A DNA stretch of 64,000 nucleotides from Gautieria morchelliformis (GCA_015179125.1 WHVA01000387.1:47466-111465), one strand, 5' to 3'; shown: positions 1-12,917, numbered from the stretch's first letter. The notes: generated from the sequence alone by a model not told the origin. Numbers and translations are program-made.

Positions 1-56
1 TAAGCTGTGTCCGTTAGCTTATGTAAGTCTCGAGGTGCTACGCCTTGGCCACGTCC

Positions 57-1131
57 ATGTCGACGGATCCCTATCATGCTGTAAAAGCTGAGATAGAAAC
101 TTCCTTGCAGGCCGCAGGAACCCTGAGAGCCTCGTACTTGCGAATACGCAGCACTGCGTCGGAAGGGAGCGAGGAGCTGGACTGGGCGCGGAATGAGGCA
201 TGTCTTTGGCAGCTTGGCTTTGCTGACCGCTGATGTGCCCGGCTCAACCATCTTCAGCTTAAAGCGACATTAGCGGCCCTAGACGCCGACTTAGAGGACC
301 TTGAAGAAAGTGTCCGGTATGTATATCGGTGCTTAATGTACTCCATTGCCCCGCTGAAATCGTGTCTGAACATGCTGTGCATCCAGTATAGTGGAAGAGA
401 CTGGTGGTCGATTGTTTGGGTTGGAAGAACGGGAAGTAGCAGAACGGCGGAAGTATGTTGGACAGGTGCGGAAGGCGGTCGAGGTACGCACCTTGTACAA
501 GTCCCAGTTGCCCTGGAATGAATGCTCAACTGGACACCGTATAACCCAGAACATGCGTCAGGAGGTCTCGGGGGTACCGGCCCTCTCCTCCATGCCAAGC
601 ATTCGAAAAGGCCCAGATACTCCGGCACCAGAGCCGTCTGACGATCAGGCTCAGTGGTCCAGGGAAGAGCAGCAGGCTAGTTCCTTGTTCGGTATAGATT
701 GGCTCTCACTCACATTACATCCACAGATGTTAATGCAGCAGCAAGACCATACTTTGACTTCCATTTCGGGTACACTGTCGACACTGGCCGAACAAGCGGG
801 GTTAATGGGTCAAGAGGTTGGGGAACATAACGAGTGAGTTTCTTATTATCTTAAAGAATCGTTGGGGTGGACTGAAAGTCGATTTTTACAGAATGCTACA
901 TGATTTAGAAGGTAACGTGGATCGAACAGAGACTAAGTTGGGTGACGCCATGAAGAAAATGAAAAAGTTCATCCGGGACACAGAAGGTGGGCTATCAGCC
1001 TTTACTCTAAGCGAAAAATAACGCCCTATATGCTGACTATCTAGCTTTTGGCAGAGACAAAGTCTGGGTGGTGCATTGGCATTTTGATTGTAATTCTATG
1101 TATTCTCCTAGTGCTCGTGGTGCTGTTATGA
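57..1131 (+). CDS. TLG1: Tlg1/syntaxin-6-type SNARE, seven exons
   Basis: The gene encodes a tail-anchored t-SNARE of the syntaxin-6/Tlg1 type, expected to act in endosome-to-Golgi vesicle fusion. I join exons 57-197, 258-316, 387-483, 550-675, 727-833, 892-986 and 1055-1131, giving 233 codons plus a TGA stop. The N-terminal three-helix region starts MSTDPYHAVKAEIETSL. The SNARE motif includes the stretches DHTLTSISGTLSTLAEQAG and LEGNVDRTETKLGDAM. The protein ends in a hydrophobic anchor, GWCIGILIVILCILLVLVVL, at the extreme C-terminus, as in the family. ATG 57 is chosen because the family similarity begins there. Introns are 51-70 bases. Four have GT-AG ends; the first (198-257) and fourth (676-726) appear to be GC-AG, since no GT choice keeps the conserved frame. 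The call is from remembered family sequence; no search was run. Confidence 0.9.
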
Positions 1132-1526
1132 GGACCACATGTACAACCATCATGATACCCGTAATAATTAACACAGCATCAGAATTAGGTAAACGTATTT
1201 GCGATTGGTGCACGCGTACTTCACGTGAACCAAAGCACATCCAAGTTAACCTTTGGGGGTATCGTCCTTGTATGTTTTGCACGAATCAACTACAAAGCAA
1301 GAACTGTGACAAGTGTGCATGGATGGAATGAAACGCGAAGCCAGATGTTATACAGGAGGGCATCACGGGAACAGGAGAACAAGGATGGAGAGCAAGAGTT
1401 CCAGTGTTCCGATGGGGGTGACACAGCGAGAGCATATGCAAAATGTATAAGGAAATGGAATGGGATGAGTGGTGTATCGCAAGACCGGTGAATATAGATG
1501 TAGCTTGTCAGTTGTTGGTGAGTGAG
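1132..1526. other. Convergent intergenic spacer
   Basis: This stretch separates the stop of the SNARE gene from the stop of the minus-strand gene. It should hold the 3' ends of both transcripts. Small open frames here show no recognisable protein. I see no repeat or RNA gene. Confidence 0.5.
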
Positions 1527-2197
1527 TTACGCTTCTGTCGCGATAATAGCTCGTGCTGGTAATACTTCGTTGGATGTCGCTTCGCATAATTCAATGTTAT
1601 TCTGGAACATATGTAAAAGCGCTGCCAATGTTGCCCACATGAGTGACGTACCTCCTCAGCCACCACATCGATTGACATGCCCAATCCTGATGGATCATCC
1701 TCAAGGGCACGGAGATTTGCTCGGGCAACAGCCCCTGTGGCCTCGCTCTCATCATACGCCTGAGTGACATTGGCAAGTGGCATGACGGTGAATTCATACG
1801 CTCTGCGATTGCCTAGCGCGGTCTGCGACTGTTCGGCGTCACTGGCATTAAACCCATCTGTACTACCGGTAGCATGTCGGTTTCCACTAGTTCCAAGAAC
1901 AGCCCTCTTCTTTCCCTTGTCCTTGGAAGATGGGAGCCTTTTGGATTTCGAGGTTATTTTAGACGACGAGGGGAAGGGTTTAACCTTGAGTGCAGAGGAT
2001 GATGATGGCTTGCGCTTTTTTAGTGGCGGTCCACTATCGAAAGAAAGACCGGTTAGGGGATTGACATTTTCTTTGGTGGCCGGTGCTGGAAGGTCACGGA
2101 GGACCTTGCATTTATGAGAAGACGTCGAGTTCGAATGGGACATCGCTTGGGATGAGGCGTTCTCGTCTAGAAAAATGGAAAAGGTAGGGTTGGGCAT
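1527..2197 (-). CDS. Uncharacterised low-complexity protein with KEN-like motif
   Basis: I do not recognise a named family. The ATG is at 2197-2195. Exon 1 runs to 1652 and a 50-base GT-AG intron occupies 1602-1651. Exon 2 ends at a TAA at 1527-1529, giving 206 residues. Without splicing the frame continues into an unrelated tail. With splicing the C-terminus reads NNIELCEATSNEVLPARAII, which looks conserved-type rather than random. The N-terminal half is rich in Ser, Lys and Pro and contains FSIFLDENA, a KENVNP stretch and a basic LKKRKP patch. A KEN box plus basic low complexity would suit a short-lived nuclear or cell-cycle protein, but that is inference from motifs only. The gene is convergent with the SNARE gene. 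Confidence 0.65.
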
Positions 2198-5100
2198 TGA
2201 TCACAGGCGTCCCGATGAGGTGTCAAAATAATGTAGTAGTGAGGTGATTGCGCGTGTGGAAGGAGACAACGTCCTCGGAAGTTGGAGCGGAGTTGAGCGT
2301 TGGTTTTTCAACAAACCTTCGCGTCCGTCACGTGACTTCTGTTCAAACCGTGACATACCTTTAGGTAAGCAAGCGGGATTCCGTCCTGGCCGCCGACGTC
2401 GTCACGCACTAAGTGCAAGAGAACGTACAACCGAAAGGGACGCCATTGCTCTCTGGACACCCCTTCCAGGCCCGACCGCACTTCGTCCATGACGGCGCCC
2501 ATGGACCCACTAACCACCCTAAAATATATCCATCACGTGATATTACCATGCACCATGTCAACCCACAACGAACAAGGACGCGTCCACAATCCACAATGCT
2601 ATATCTAAATTTAATTACTATTCCAAAAAAAAAAATTTTTTTACTTGTCTCCTCACGGTGATTCCATTTACTCCTCCACCTCACACTCGGCAAATACCAT
2701 CTCATCCCTTACGACAAATACCTGCAAAACACATCTGCATCCACGGCAACTGCATCGGCGAGTACGGCGGCACAAGGTAGAAGCACCGTGCTCTCCCTTC
2801 CCTCGTACACGCCCGCCGACGCATCTCCGGCACCCGTCCCAGCGCGGCTGCTGGAACTACCCCCTGACGCGGTCCGGCACAGCACACGCTGCGACGCCGT
2901 CGTGCTGCTTCTCGACAAACACCGTCCCTCAGCGCCCAGACTCGCGCCCAAAAGCGCGGGGGAAGACGTGACGGATGATGCCCGACTCACGGATGCGCGC
3001 GGAGGGGCGCAGAGAGTGGTACGGTGTCGAGTACCCCGATGGCAGGCGGGCCCCGCCGAATGCAGGACACTCGGATATGCTCCGTAGCCGGAAGACGTAC
3101 AGTAGCCCGACGCGACGGAGGAAGCCTGGCTGCTCTTCCTGGACAAAGACGTGAAAGGCGGTTCGTAAACTTGGAAGGTGCATTCTAGGTGTGAAGGGAC
3201 ACATGGTAGGAACAAGTGAAAAAGAAGGACAAAACGACAACAGACGGCGTGAGAGCAGTATAACAAAAACACGGCCCCATACTGCTCGAACGCATGCGCA
3301 CAGAATAGTCGACGCTGCGAAATGCACACAGAGAACGCCGGAAAGCAATGCGGAACGGACGTATGCATCGGAACGACGATCTATATCTACCCGATGTACC
3401 CGACGCTGTGAGTGTGGCCGACGACAAGCAGAACTTGTCAGTTTCCGAGTCTCATATAATATTTATGCCCACAATTACTAATATTAGGGTTTAACGGTCC
3501 ATGTTCATGGACGAGTGTGAACGGCCTGGTTGTTTCCCTTTCGAGCTCTCCGGACACCAGGCCCGCCCAACCCCGCCGCACACAACGTCCTGTGGCGCAT
3601 CTGCGCACCTAGAGCTGCAGGAGGTCTACCGCGCGCCCCACACGTGTCGCAATGGCATGCACTCGCGCGCGACCTCGCACTCCCAACCGCGTCGCCGCGC
3701 GCCCGCCGTTGATGCCACCATCGCCGCTGACCGCACGCCCAAGCTCCAACTCGCGTGTCCCACCCGCCCCCCTCGGCACACACCTCGGGGCGGCACTGCA
3801 CCCTGACGGATTGGTACAGAAGCTCGGATGGACGCACACCCAGGCTACGCGGCGTGAAAGGACGGGCCCACGGCGCCGCATGCACCACGCCACCCCCGTC
3901 CCTTAGCAATCCCCGGGCTACGCTAACGTTAGGCACCACCGCAGCGCAGATGGAACTACGTGAGCGGCCACGCTCGCCCCGCCCGGCCTTACCCGACACC
4001 CATCAGCGCATGATGAACCACAGCCATACAACGTGCCCTCGGCGTCCCACCACATTGCACATCATGCCACGCCACGCCCGAGGCCGGGCTCGCCACCACT
4101 CAGGTCTCACCTCGCGCAGTGGACCGCTGGGACGTGAAACTCGTTGAAGACAACATGAAACGGTGTAGGTGCTGAGTCGGACGAGCACAATGCAGCCCTC
4201 CCCCCCTCTACCCCTCGTGACTCACTCGAGAGACACGAGACAGTACGGCCGTGTGCGGGCTCGGTGGAGCGGCAGGCCTCATCGCCACATTTTGCGCTCA
4301 GGGCTCTGCCTCGTTCCATCCACCGGCGCCAGGTCCTGATCCCAGGTCCGTAGTCGCAGGCCAAGGAGGAAGGCTGCAACCTCCGTACGAGCGTTGCGAT
4401 GGGAGCTCAGTAGCGGTAGAACGCGGCCACGCAAGGACACGGCGAGCAGCTTATTCATCTTTACCAATTCCAATGGCGCTCTGGATCTCTAGAAAATACG
4501 TCACCCACACAGGCCGGGGACGGCTTGCATCGGTTCAAGCCTTGAAAATGCGGGAGCCGGTGTAAGGAGATTTAAGAGGTTGCCGAGCTTTGGGCATGGA
4601 CTATCGGGCAACAGGAGATTGAACATAACAGGAATTTGAAACCCTGTGGAAGTCCCCAGTAGCCTCGCTACACCTGATGTCAATCTCAGTAGCTAGAATA
4701 GAAGACTACAGTATAGATATAAAACAAAAAAAAATCAGAAATTGTGCTGGTGTCGCAGAGAAGTAAGCCTGTCAACCAACTAGGTATTTCTGACATCTTG
4801 ATGGATTTAAATCAGACATCACTCAAATTTCATGTTTATTTTGTAGACTGCGTATTCTCACTCCTGTTGGCCGATATAGAAGATGACGTCAGGGTTGCAG
4901 GTTGTCCTTTGGGCGTTGGATGCGAGTCACGTCGCAACGATCGATCGATCAGTGTTCCGTGATTGCGGGCCGATACGTGCCGTCGCCATGGCAACTGACT
5001 CGCGTCTTGCCATATCAGGCCATATATGGGCTAGGACATGGAGGACTAGAACAGGGAGGCTTCAAAGTATGTCGAGGGATCTTCTATAGGCAGGTCGTAA

Positions 5101-5344
5101 GTATCATAGGTTGTCAGTATTCGATTCAGAGGCCCTTGTACGGTGTTTGATCGTTTCACATGCTCTGATATTAGGGAGACAAGGGGGAAGACGGCATAAA
5201 TGAGCTGTTGCTGTTCGAGCTGTCCGTGCTATAATTAGATTTCCATTCCTCCATTAGGGTTCGGGTTTGTCCCAGTTGTGCCCTGCTCGCCTTTAGTTTC
5301 CTCTACTCCATTGTCAGATTAATTCCAACTGTCGCCGGACGACC
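2198..5344. other. GC-rich intergenic region, no supported gene
   Basis: About 3.1 kb without a gene I can support. From about 2700 to 4500 the DNA is very GC-rich and has long overlapping open frames on both strands (for example 2709-3368 minus, 219 codons). Their translations are Ser/Arg/Ala-biased and lack domains or a consistent intron pattern. An A/T run lies at about 2625-2641. I see no transposon ends or RNA genes. A poorly conserved exon could be hidden here. Confidence 0.4.
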
Positions 5345-7486
5345 ATGCTCTTCATTCCTGTTGCTTGGTGTCTCGCACTGTTTGCAGGCGGTGGTTCGTC
5401 GTCGTGCCACTACTCACTTAGCCCATACGCTGATCTCGACTTACAGTCACTGCACACTCCGATTCTTTCGTTTCTTCACTCGCGTTAAGGCAGGTCAACG
5501 CGTCAGCGACGCCCGACGTAAGCGATCTCTTTCGTCATCACTCATTGCGTCCTCAGTCCTTTATCTAGTGCAGTGTTCCATGTGCCCAGTATGCCGAAGC
5601 CAAGTCAAACTGCAGCACTGCACACACTGCACACTGTGGCTGCACAGTGTCCTTTCTTCAGGCCCAAGGAAACTGTCTTGTGTGTCCAACTACCACACCT
5701 CAGGATGCCGCCGCGGTCCAATTTCTGTTGGATGGTATGTTCAACGACCAATGCGTGGATCAGACTGTCTAACACATGACTAACCTTTTTTCAGCTGAAA
5801 TCGACCAGTGTCACAGTGAAGGGATCAATGTGGACTTCCAACTCAGTCTCCCACCTGCGGCTGCGGCAATTGTCGATAAATTTAATACTGATAGTGCATG
5901 TGCGTACAAGTCATTGAGTCCGCTACAGCAACATTCACGCAGCCTTTACAGTTCTCCGAGCAAGTCAAACTGCATTCTTGGCTTTGCAAATCTCTGGCGG
6001 ACACATTGGATTGGTCATCGTCCTTGCATTCGCCGTCTTTTCTCGAAAAGTTCGCCGCGACTCCACATTCTTGAACTTCTGTATCACCTGGATCTTTTCA
6101 AGTATTGTTTTCTCGATTCTGTAAACATTCCGTTTTACTGCTCGTTCTCTGGAGAAAACTTACCTCGTCCTTAACCTCAGGCTCTATCGTGGTAACAGCG
6201 GCAACAGTACCGCCAACTCACTCGGCATAGTGCCACAGAATAAGTGTCTGGCACAGGCTGCACTTACCACTGGTGCACAGGTTATGACTGCCTGTTCTAC
6301 ATTGGCTCTCGTCATACAGGTATATACACTCGTCCTTCTTATACAATTCAAAGTTTTCATTTTTCTTCAAGCTCTGGCTAGGTCTCCGCACAGCTATTCA
6401 TGGCGACCACACCACTCGAATCAGGCAGACTCGTTGGGTGACAGTCGCGGTACATCGTGGCATATACCCATGTGCTCCCTCTTCTCACCAGTATTTTGCA
6501 GCTTCTTGCGGCCCCATACATCCTTTTCTTCACATTCGCGCTCCCTGCCGTTATCGTGAGTTCTGCGGCGACGAATCGGGATATTATGCTCATCCGTGAT
6601 GCAGGTTGGCGAGCGCACCGTTGATATTGCGGGGACTACTATAGAAAAAGCCATACCGACGAATTTTTATTGCAGCGTGATCGAAGAAAATAGCTTGTGA
6701 GCAATCAGGTCACTACCCTAAAGTTACCATCACTTATTCGATTTCATAGCCTGCAAGCTAATTACGGTGTAACGCTTGGCCTCCTGCTGGTCACTGTGAT
6801 TTTCGACGGTACGACACATCTAGTTGGAATAAAAAAGCGTATATACTGACCTCTGACCCTAGGGCTCATCATCACCATGCTGTACAAGCATTGGTGGGCA
6901 TTCCGACACGTCCAGACCAAGAGCGCAGTGACACTTTCCATCTTATTGCGCGTCATTTTGTTTAGTGTCTATCGCATTGTGGTGGCAGTGTACGTTCCCA
7001 TGACCCCATCCCGTCATCTTTTTTTACATACTTAATCACCCCCACCCGTCGTAGTGCCTATGGATCCGTCATAAACAGACCCCCAGTAATATCATCTGCT
7101 GGGACTGGCGCCACTCTTTCAGTTGACTTCAGTATCCCGATCTGGGTTGACATCCTCCAGGCTGCCCGTACGTTGACCTATGCCAACTCTTGCGATATGC
7201 TGTGCTTAGAAGGCTTTCTAGTTCCCTTAGTTGGATTCCTTATTCTCGGTGTTAACAGCGTAAGTGAAGGTTTCCTTCGAGGTTTTTGCCTAAAACGATT
7301 GTCTCTTTCCAGGACATGGTTGGCAGCTTGATGTTCTGGCGCAGGTTCCGACGCGGCAGCACCCAGTCCGTACAGCCCCTCAACTCTACGAGCGCCGGTA
7401 CTACGGGCGTCGGCACAATGGACAGCGCATGGAACGAGAAAGTCATTCTCGAGTCGGATACCAAATTCGTCTCCGTCCCGGTTTGA
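5345..7486 (+). CDS. Seven-helix receptor with CFEM-like ectodomain, copy A
   Basis: This is a predicted plasma-membrane receptor of 481 residues. Exons are 5345-5393, 5447-5517, 5569-5734, 5795-5899, 5952-6120, 6181-6319, 6372-6449, 6502-6555, 6605-6696, 6750-6808, 6863-6989, 7055-7167, 7210-7259 and 7313-7486. The sum is 1446 bases, open to TGA 7484-7486. A hydrophobic signal peptide is followed by a cysteine-rich segment (C-x3-C-x9-C-x7-C-x-C-x10-C-x2-C) resembling CFEM spacing. Seven hydrophobic helices follow, among them VIVLAFAVF, CITWIFSSIVFSIL, YILFFTFALPAVI and FLVPLVGFLILGV. The last exon is a hydrophilic cytoplasmic tail. A CFEM ectodomain plus seven helices recalls Pth11-type receptors of ascomycetes; ligand and pathway are unknown. 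The first donor (GTTCGT) is atypical and the exon-13 acceptor could lie 12 bases downstream. A paralogue lies 2.1 kb downstream. Confidence 0.82.
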
Positions 7487-9610
7487 TCCTTCGTGACCAC
7501 GATCTTTCTACGAACAGGTTATTCTTCCTCCTCCCTGTCTGGAACGGTGTCCCATCTATGAGGTGCTGGTCATTCGACAGATGTACAATTAATTATCACC
7601 GTTGTAGGCCGGTGCCTATTTGTAGTTGTAAGGAACTCCTGAGCGCCTGGGTCCTCAGTTTTTTTAAATCACGTGTTCTGTTGAGACCTCATGGTGATGA
7701 ATTGTTAGTTTGGCTGGCAGGCCAGAGCCGACAGAACCCATGATGAAACTCCGTCAGCAGTTGCCACTTACTAGTGTGGGTCAGGTCCTGTCAAAATTTA
7801 ATAGGGACGGTACCCAGTTCATCGAAGGCCACCCACTGGGGTAAACGTATTCAGTTGACGTCAACGTCCCGGAATGGCATTACAAGAAAATTCTGCGTAG
7901 ACGACCGCCAGCTAAAGTGTTACCAAGCAGCTGACTGCCACCTTGTTAGGTAAGGTCAAAGCTGTCTAGTTGGTCCGAGGCTACGACCTATAGCCATCAT
8001 AACATGTTTTCAATCTCAAGACCCAACAGTATATGGATGTTTAATTGGGTATCCAATAGGTGGCATGATGGTCGAGTCTTGATGCCTCTGGCTCCTTCCC
8101 GTGCCCGAAGTTATCAGCTGGAACCTCGTTCTCGAATAAGTCTCAATTGCTTCCATCAACCAGAGCCAAAGGTCACTATATCAATGATAAAGCAGCTGGA
8201 GTGCACAAGGGCACACCTTTATCCATCACGATCCTGTCCGAGGCAGAGTCACGAAGTATACTCCTAGAGTATTCAAGGAAAAAGAAGCAAGACCGCGGTT
8301 GAATTCCGTTGTACTGATTCTTCTGTCGAACTGGTGTCCTGCTACATGATCAAACAGCTTTGCGGAGTTAGGGGGCACTGTACTGGTTTGTCCCGTTAGT
8401 CCGGATTGTAAGAAAAACCGCTCCAAATGGGCTGGATATTCAATGATGGAAATAGATCAGCTGCTCTATATGCAACTACTGATCAGAGTTGCAGTGAAGG
8501 GCATACCTGTCAACATCTTACTTGGGCACTTGCGTCCTAGCTCACGACAAGGAGCAGCCGATTGAAAATAATATGCCATTACATTCACAATATCACTCAC
8601 CTACAACTCCAGTCACTTTTATCCAGGAACTCTACAGGAGATTCCGCAACGACATCAGCACTACGTGGACAAATACAGGCATGCAATACCGAGTACTTAC
8701 GATCAAGCCCACAAACAGTCAAGGCTGCAGGAACATGCAGTTGACCGGACTATCTACAGTATATTCCTGCAAAGGATGAGGGAACCGGATAGCTTGTTCT
8801 GCTGAATTCAGCGAGTCCAAAGGATAGCGTCAGTACTGTGCAAGTGCAGAAAGAAACAACTCACGGTCGGTTCAAGTTAGCCACCGAGAATCCTGATGTA
8901 AAGTGAACTATCAATGCGTGCGAGAGACGTTCGGTGATGAGAAAACATACCAACACACGCAATTATCTCACAGACCATGGGAGAGACTGCTACATGAGCC
9001 CTACGTACTTACGCTGGCACGGGGTTCAGGGGTACGCGAATAGCACTTCTGTTAGAAGGGCAGTGTTTTATGAAGTTCGCACCGCACGCAGGACAGCAGC
9101 AGCGAAATACTCATGTTTGATTCAAGGCCTTCTCTTGTGCAGACCAGAATCAAAGTTAGTTTGGAGCGTGACGCGTGACGCGGCCAACGGCTCGCCATGC
9201 AGGAATCGTTGATGATGTACAAAATAATATTCCAAGGGTGAGTGGAACTGCTCGTCGACATAAAGTAATGATATTTCCCGTACTATCCCGATGTCTCTAA
9301 TGCCACCTTTTCGTTGAATTTACGACTGCAAGATTGAAGTTGACGGTACACCCGGGCCGTACGGGCCTTACTAGTATGGCAGCCATTCGAGGATCAAGGA
9401 AGATGGGTACAACGTGAACCTTGAGGTCCAAATAAATATGAGTACCTATAGGTCTCGATCCTGGAATAAACCGTAATACCCGGCAGTTGAGGTGGCACCG
9501 CTCTATAAGATCACGGTCGGGCCCATGGTGTGTCCTGAGCTCAGCTGAGGCTCTACGACTCTACGACAACACCTTCACTTCTGCTCTCTCTGAACTGTCG
9601 CGGGACGGCA
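7487..9610. other. Spacer between receptor paralogues, no supported gene
   Basis: About 2.1 kb between the stop of receptor A and the start of receptor B. It should contain the terminator of A and the promoter of B. Open frames (for example 8004-8267 plus and 8934-9212 plus) have no recognisable domains and do not resemble the receptors. No LTR ends, LINE sequence or tRNA-like element was recognised. Confidence 0.4.
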
Positions 9611-11799
9611 ATGCTTTTCACTCTTTTGTCCTGCGTTCTAGCACTGTTTGCAGGCTGTGGTTAGTCTTTGTGCCACAAGTCATCCTTATTGACCCTAATG
9701 CTGATTAGGACGAACAGTCACTGCACGTTCCGACTCTTTCATTCCTTCACTATCTTTGAGGCAGGTAAATGCGTCAGCAATTGCCGAAGTGAGTGATCTG
9801 CCTCATCGTCACCTGCTCCCTTACCGGTTTCTCTATTAAGTGCAATGCTCGATGCGCCAATTTCCAAGCACTGAGGGCCAACTGCACTACACCGCACTGT
9901 GGTTGTACGGTTTCATATCTTAGTACTCAAGGAAATTGTCTGCAGTGTCAAACTGGCACACCTCAGGATGCGGCTACGGTTCAAATCCTTTTGGATAGTA
10001 AGTTTAACAAACAATAAGTATGCATGAATCACCAGTCTAATATTTGGTTGCAGCGGAAATATATCAGTGTCGTATGGAAGGGATCAAGGTTGAATTCCAG
10101 CTTGATCTCCCACCTGCGGCTGCGGCAATTGTAGAGAAGTTCCATCGTGATAGCGCATGTATGTGACAGTTATTCAATCCCGTGCTATATGGCCACTCAC
10201 TCCACCTTTGGCAGTTCTCAGAAGAAGTCAGACTGCCTTCTTGACTTTGCAAGTCGTTGGCGGCCAGATTGGAATGCTTGTGATCCTTGTGTTTGCCGTG
10301 TTCTCTCGAAAAGTCTCCCGTGGCCCCGCATTTTTAAACTTCTGCATTACTTGGATATTTTCCAGTGTTATTTTCTCAATCTTGTTAGTATTCTTACATA
10401 TGGGAAGGATTCCTTTGAGGAGACTCACCTTGTGCTTCTTCGCTCCGTCCATCCTTAGACTCTATCGTGGTACCGACGGCAACACTGTTATCAATTCACT
10501 GGGCGAAGTGTCACAGAATATATGTCTAGCACAAGCTGCACTAACCGAAGGTGCACAGGTTATGACGGCGTGTTCCACATTGGCACTCGTTATACAGGTA
10601 TACTATCCACCGTCACCCCAGCCTTATTCTACTCACGAGATTTCTTCTTCTTCTGTTAAAGCTCTGGCTCACTGTCCGTGAATCAATTCATGGCGATTCG
10701 CTCCATGGTATCAAGCAGAATCGTTGGATGACATGCGCGGTATGTTGTGATATCCGGAGATTTTTGTTCTCCTTCTCACCGTCATTTGGGCAGCTTGTTG
10801 TGACCCCATACATACTTTTCATCGCCTTTTCATTCCCTTCTGTTGTTGTGAGTCCCAATGAGGCGACCCTGGATATCTGCTCATAAATGACATAGGTCGG
10901 CATGGACCACATTGTTGTTAATGGCTCTTCCACTGAAAGAGCCATACCAGCAAACTTTTATTGTACGGTAATCCAGCTCAATTCCTTGTAAGCAATATGC
11001 CTCATCTTTTATCACGTGCATTGCACTAAATATCCGACTTCGCAGCGTTCAAGCTGTTTATGGCGCCACGCTTACGCTATTGATGATCACTATGGTTTTT
11101 GACGGTAAGACGCATAACCTCGAATGAACTTTCACACATGCTGATTTCATTCCATCAATTTGTCCCAATCAATGAAGTGCTTATCATAAGGGTCCTGTAC
11201 GTGCACTGGATAGTCTTCCGAAGCTCAGACTACCAGGCGAAAAGCGTGGTCCCGGTTTCCATCTTATTGCGGGTTATGTTGTTCAGTTTCTATCGCGTTG
11301 TGATGGCAGTGTACGAATTTCTAATTGCAACACACATACGCGCTTTTGACTTTCAATGCCTACCTCTCCCTATAGTACGTATGGAGCTATCATAAATATG
11401 CCACCGGAAGCGACCGTGACCTCGATTCGAGAAGGCGAGACGCTTTCAGTTAACACCAGTATCCCGATTTGGGTTGATCTTCTACAAGCTGCTAGTACGT
11501 TGTCATCTGCTACGTCTTGTTTCTGCTGTACCAAACGTATTTTCTAGTTCCCCTGGTTGGATTTCTTGCCCTCGGAGTTAGTAGGGTAAGTAGGGTAGCT
11601 GTGATGTTTTGTGAAGGTTTACCTAGATTAAATTTTTTTTTTTTTTGCATTCTAGGACATGATCAATTCCTTCATGTTCTGGCGCAGGCTCCGATCTAGT
11701 GACTCGCCACTACAGTCTGACGATGCTACGGGTGTCAGCACTCTTCCCAGCGCATGGCATGAAAAGTGGACAATCAAAGCGGATGCCATACCTGCTTGA
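9611..11799 (+). CDS. Seven-helix receptor with CFEM-like ectodomain, copy B
   Basis: This is a tandem paralogue of copy A with the same 14-exon layout and 468 residues. Exons are 9611-9659, 9718-9788, 9841-9997, 10054-10158, 10215-10383, 10459-10597, 10662-10739, 10794-10847, 10896-10987, 11046-11104, 11178-11310, 11376-11494, 11548-11585 and 11656-11799. The sum is 1407 bases, open to TGA 11797-11799. The signal peptide is followed by a cysteine segment with spacing C-x3-C-x9-C-x4-C-x-C-x10-C-x2-C, closer to CFEM than copy A. Helices include IGMLVILVFAVF and FLNFCITWIFSSVIFSILL. At exon 13 the acceptor used by copy A is missing and a downstream TTTTCTAG keeps frame, shortening helix 7 by four residues. 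The sixth intron-like segment (10384-10458) is a multiple of three and open, so retention would lengthen the protein. Receptor function is inferred. Confidence 0.8.
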
Positions 11800-12917
11800 C
11801 CGTCCCAAGAGGCTCGCCACTACCTACCTAGGGTATTTCTGCATTCGGCATCCACCTTGTTCCAAACCACATGCGTGGATATGCCTGAACGGCTGGTCAA
11901 CCGATCCGAAATACAGTGTGTTTCACCCCTTTCTCTCATGATCACCACACCATGTGTATATTTGTAACTTAAAAACGGGACAAAAAATGTGTTGTTGGCT
12001 TGCAGAACAGGTTCCTGCATACCCTGACATATCACCATGCATTGAATAGATTTGATGGAGTCGTGCAGGTATTTTCAGACCTCTCTGATGAGGACCTAGG
12101 AGAAAAGATTGGCAACGTGGTTGAGGATGCCAATTGCTGGTTTGAAACAAGAACATACTCACCTGATGCAGATGGCAATGAGGAGATAGAGAACATCCTG
12201 TTGGGTGCATATATGCACCAGACTTCAAACCCAATATTTCCTTCATATATTGTTGTTTTTTTTCTTTTGATTTTGACCTGAAATTATGCTGACATTCAGC
12301 CTATGATTTAAAAAAAAAAAAATTTCTTGATTTTTTTCGAGCCTGTATTACTATCCCTTTTTATTTTCAGCCAAACTGACCCTTTATGGGTGGTTGTGGA
12401 TGCTTTTGAGCTATGATGGTGGAACGAAGTTGAAGTTGGAGCTCAAAGCAATAGAGTAAGACTGAGTAAACCGAGTTCTTAGGGTAGTGAAGCTTGAGAT
12501 AACCAGTCAAATGTCAACATGGGATACGTGGGTACTAAGAGTCTCGGATATTTACATGCTAATTGGTCTCATCTTATATGTGTTTTTTCATTCTATATTT
12601 GGTTCGGTCAGAGTCTGTAAGGGGTTGGTGTTAGTAAGCTAGCCTGGTTCTTTACATTTGCCCTCCTTTGCTACAAGGTAGTGAACATCCAATTACCTGT
12701 GTGGATCAAATGTGAGTCACTAACCATGTTTTCTCAATCTGCAGTTTCCTGCATTTCATCAGCCATGCCACTGGTAGCTAATCCTGTGACACTGTTTATC
12801 AGCTCCTGTACTACATGTTCGAAGGCTCGTTGGTCAGTTGCCATTAGAGTAGTGTTTGGGGAAGTGGGTGACTTACCTGGCTCCTGGGTGCTTGCACCTG
12901 CAACCTGTTGGGGTGGC
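11800..12917. other. Downstream region with one unexplained open frame
   Basis: The 3' flank of receptor B. An open frame at 12000-12281 (plus) encodes an acidic peptide with stretches such as FSDLSDEDLGEKIGNVVED and could be an exon or transposon scrap. I could not place it in a family. A/T-rich runs lie at 12250-12365. Nothing else is supported. Confidence 0.35.

Noticed and set aside
2709-3368. Long minus-strand open frame (219 codons) in the GC-rich spacer
   Set aside because: Composition is Ser/Arg/Cys-biased, other frames are equally open, and there is no domain, signal or splice logic.
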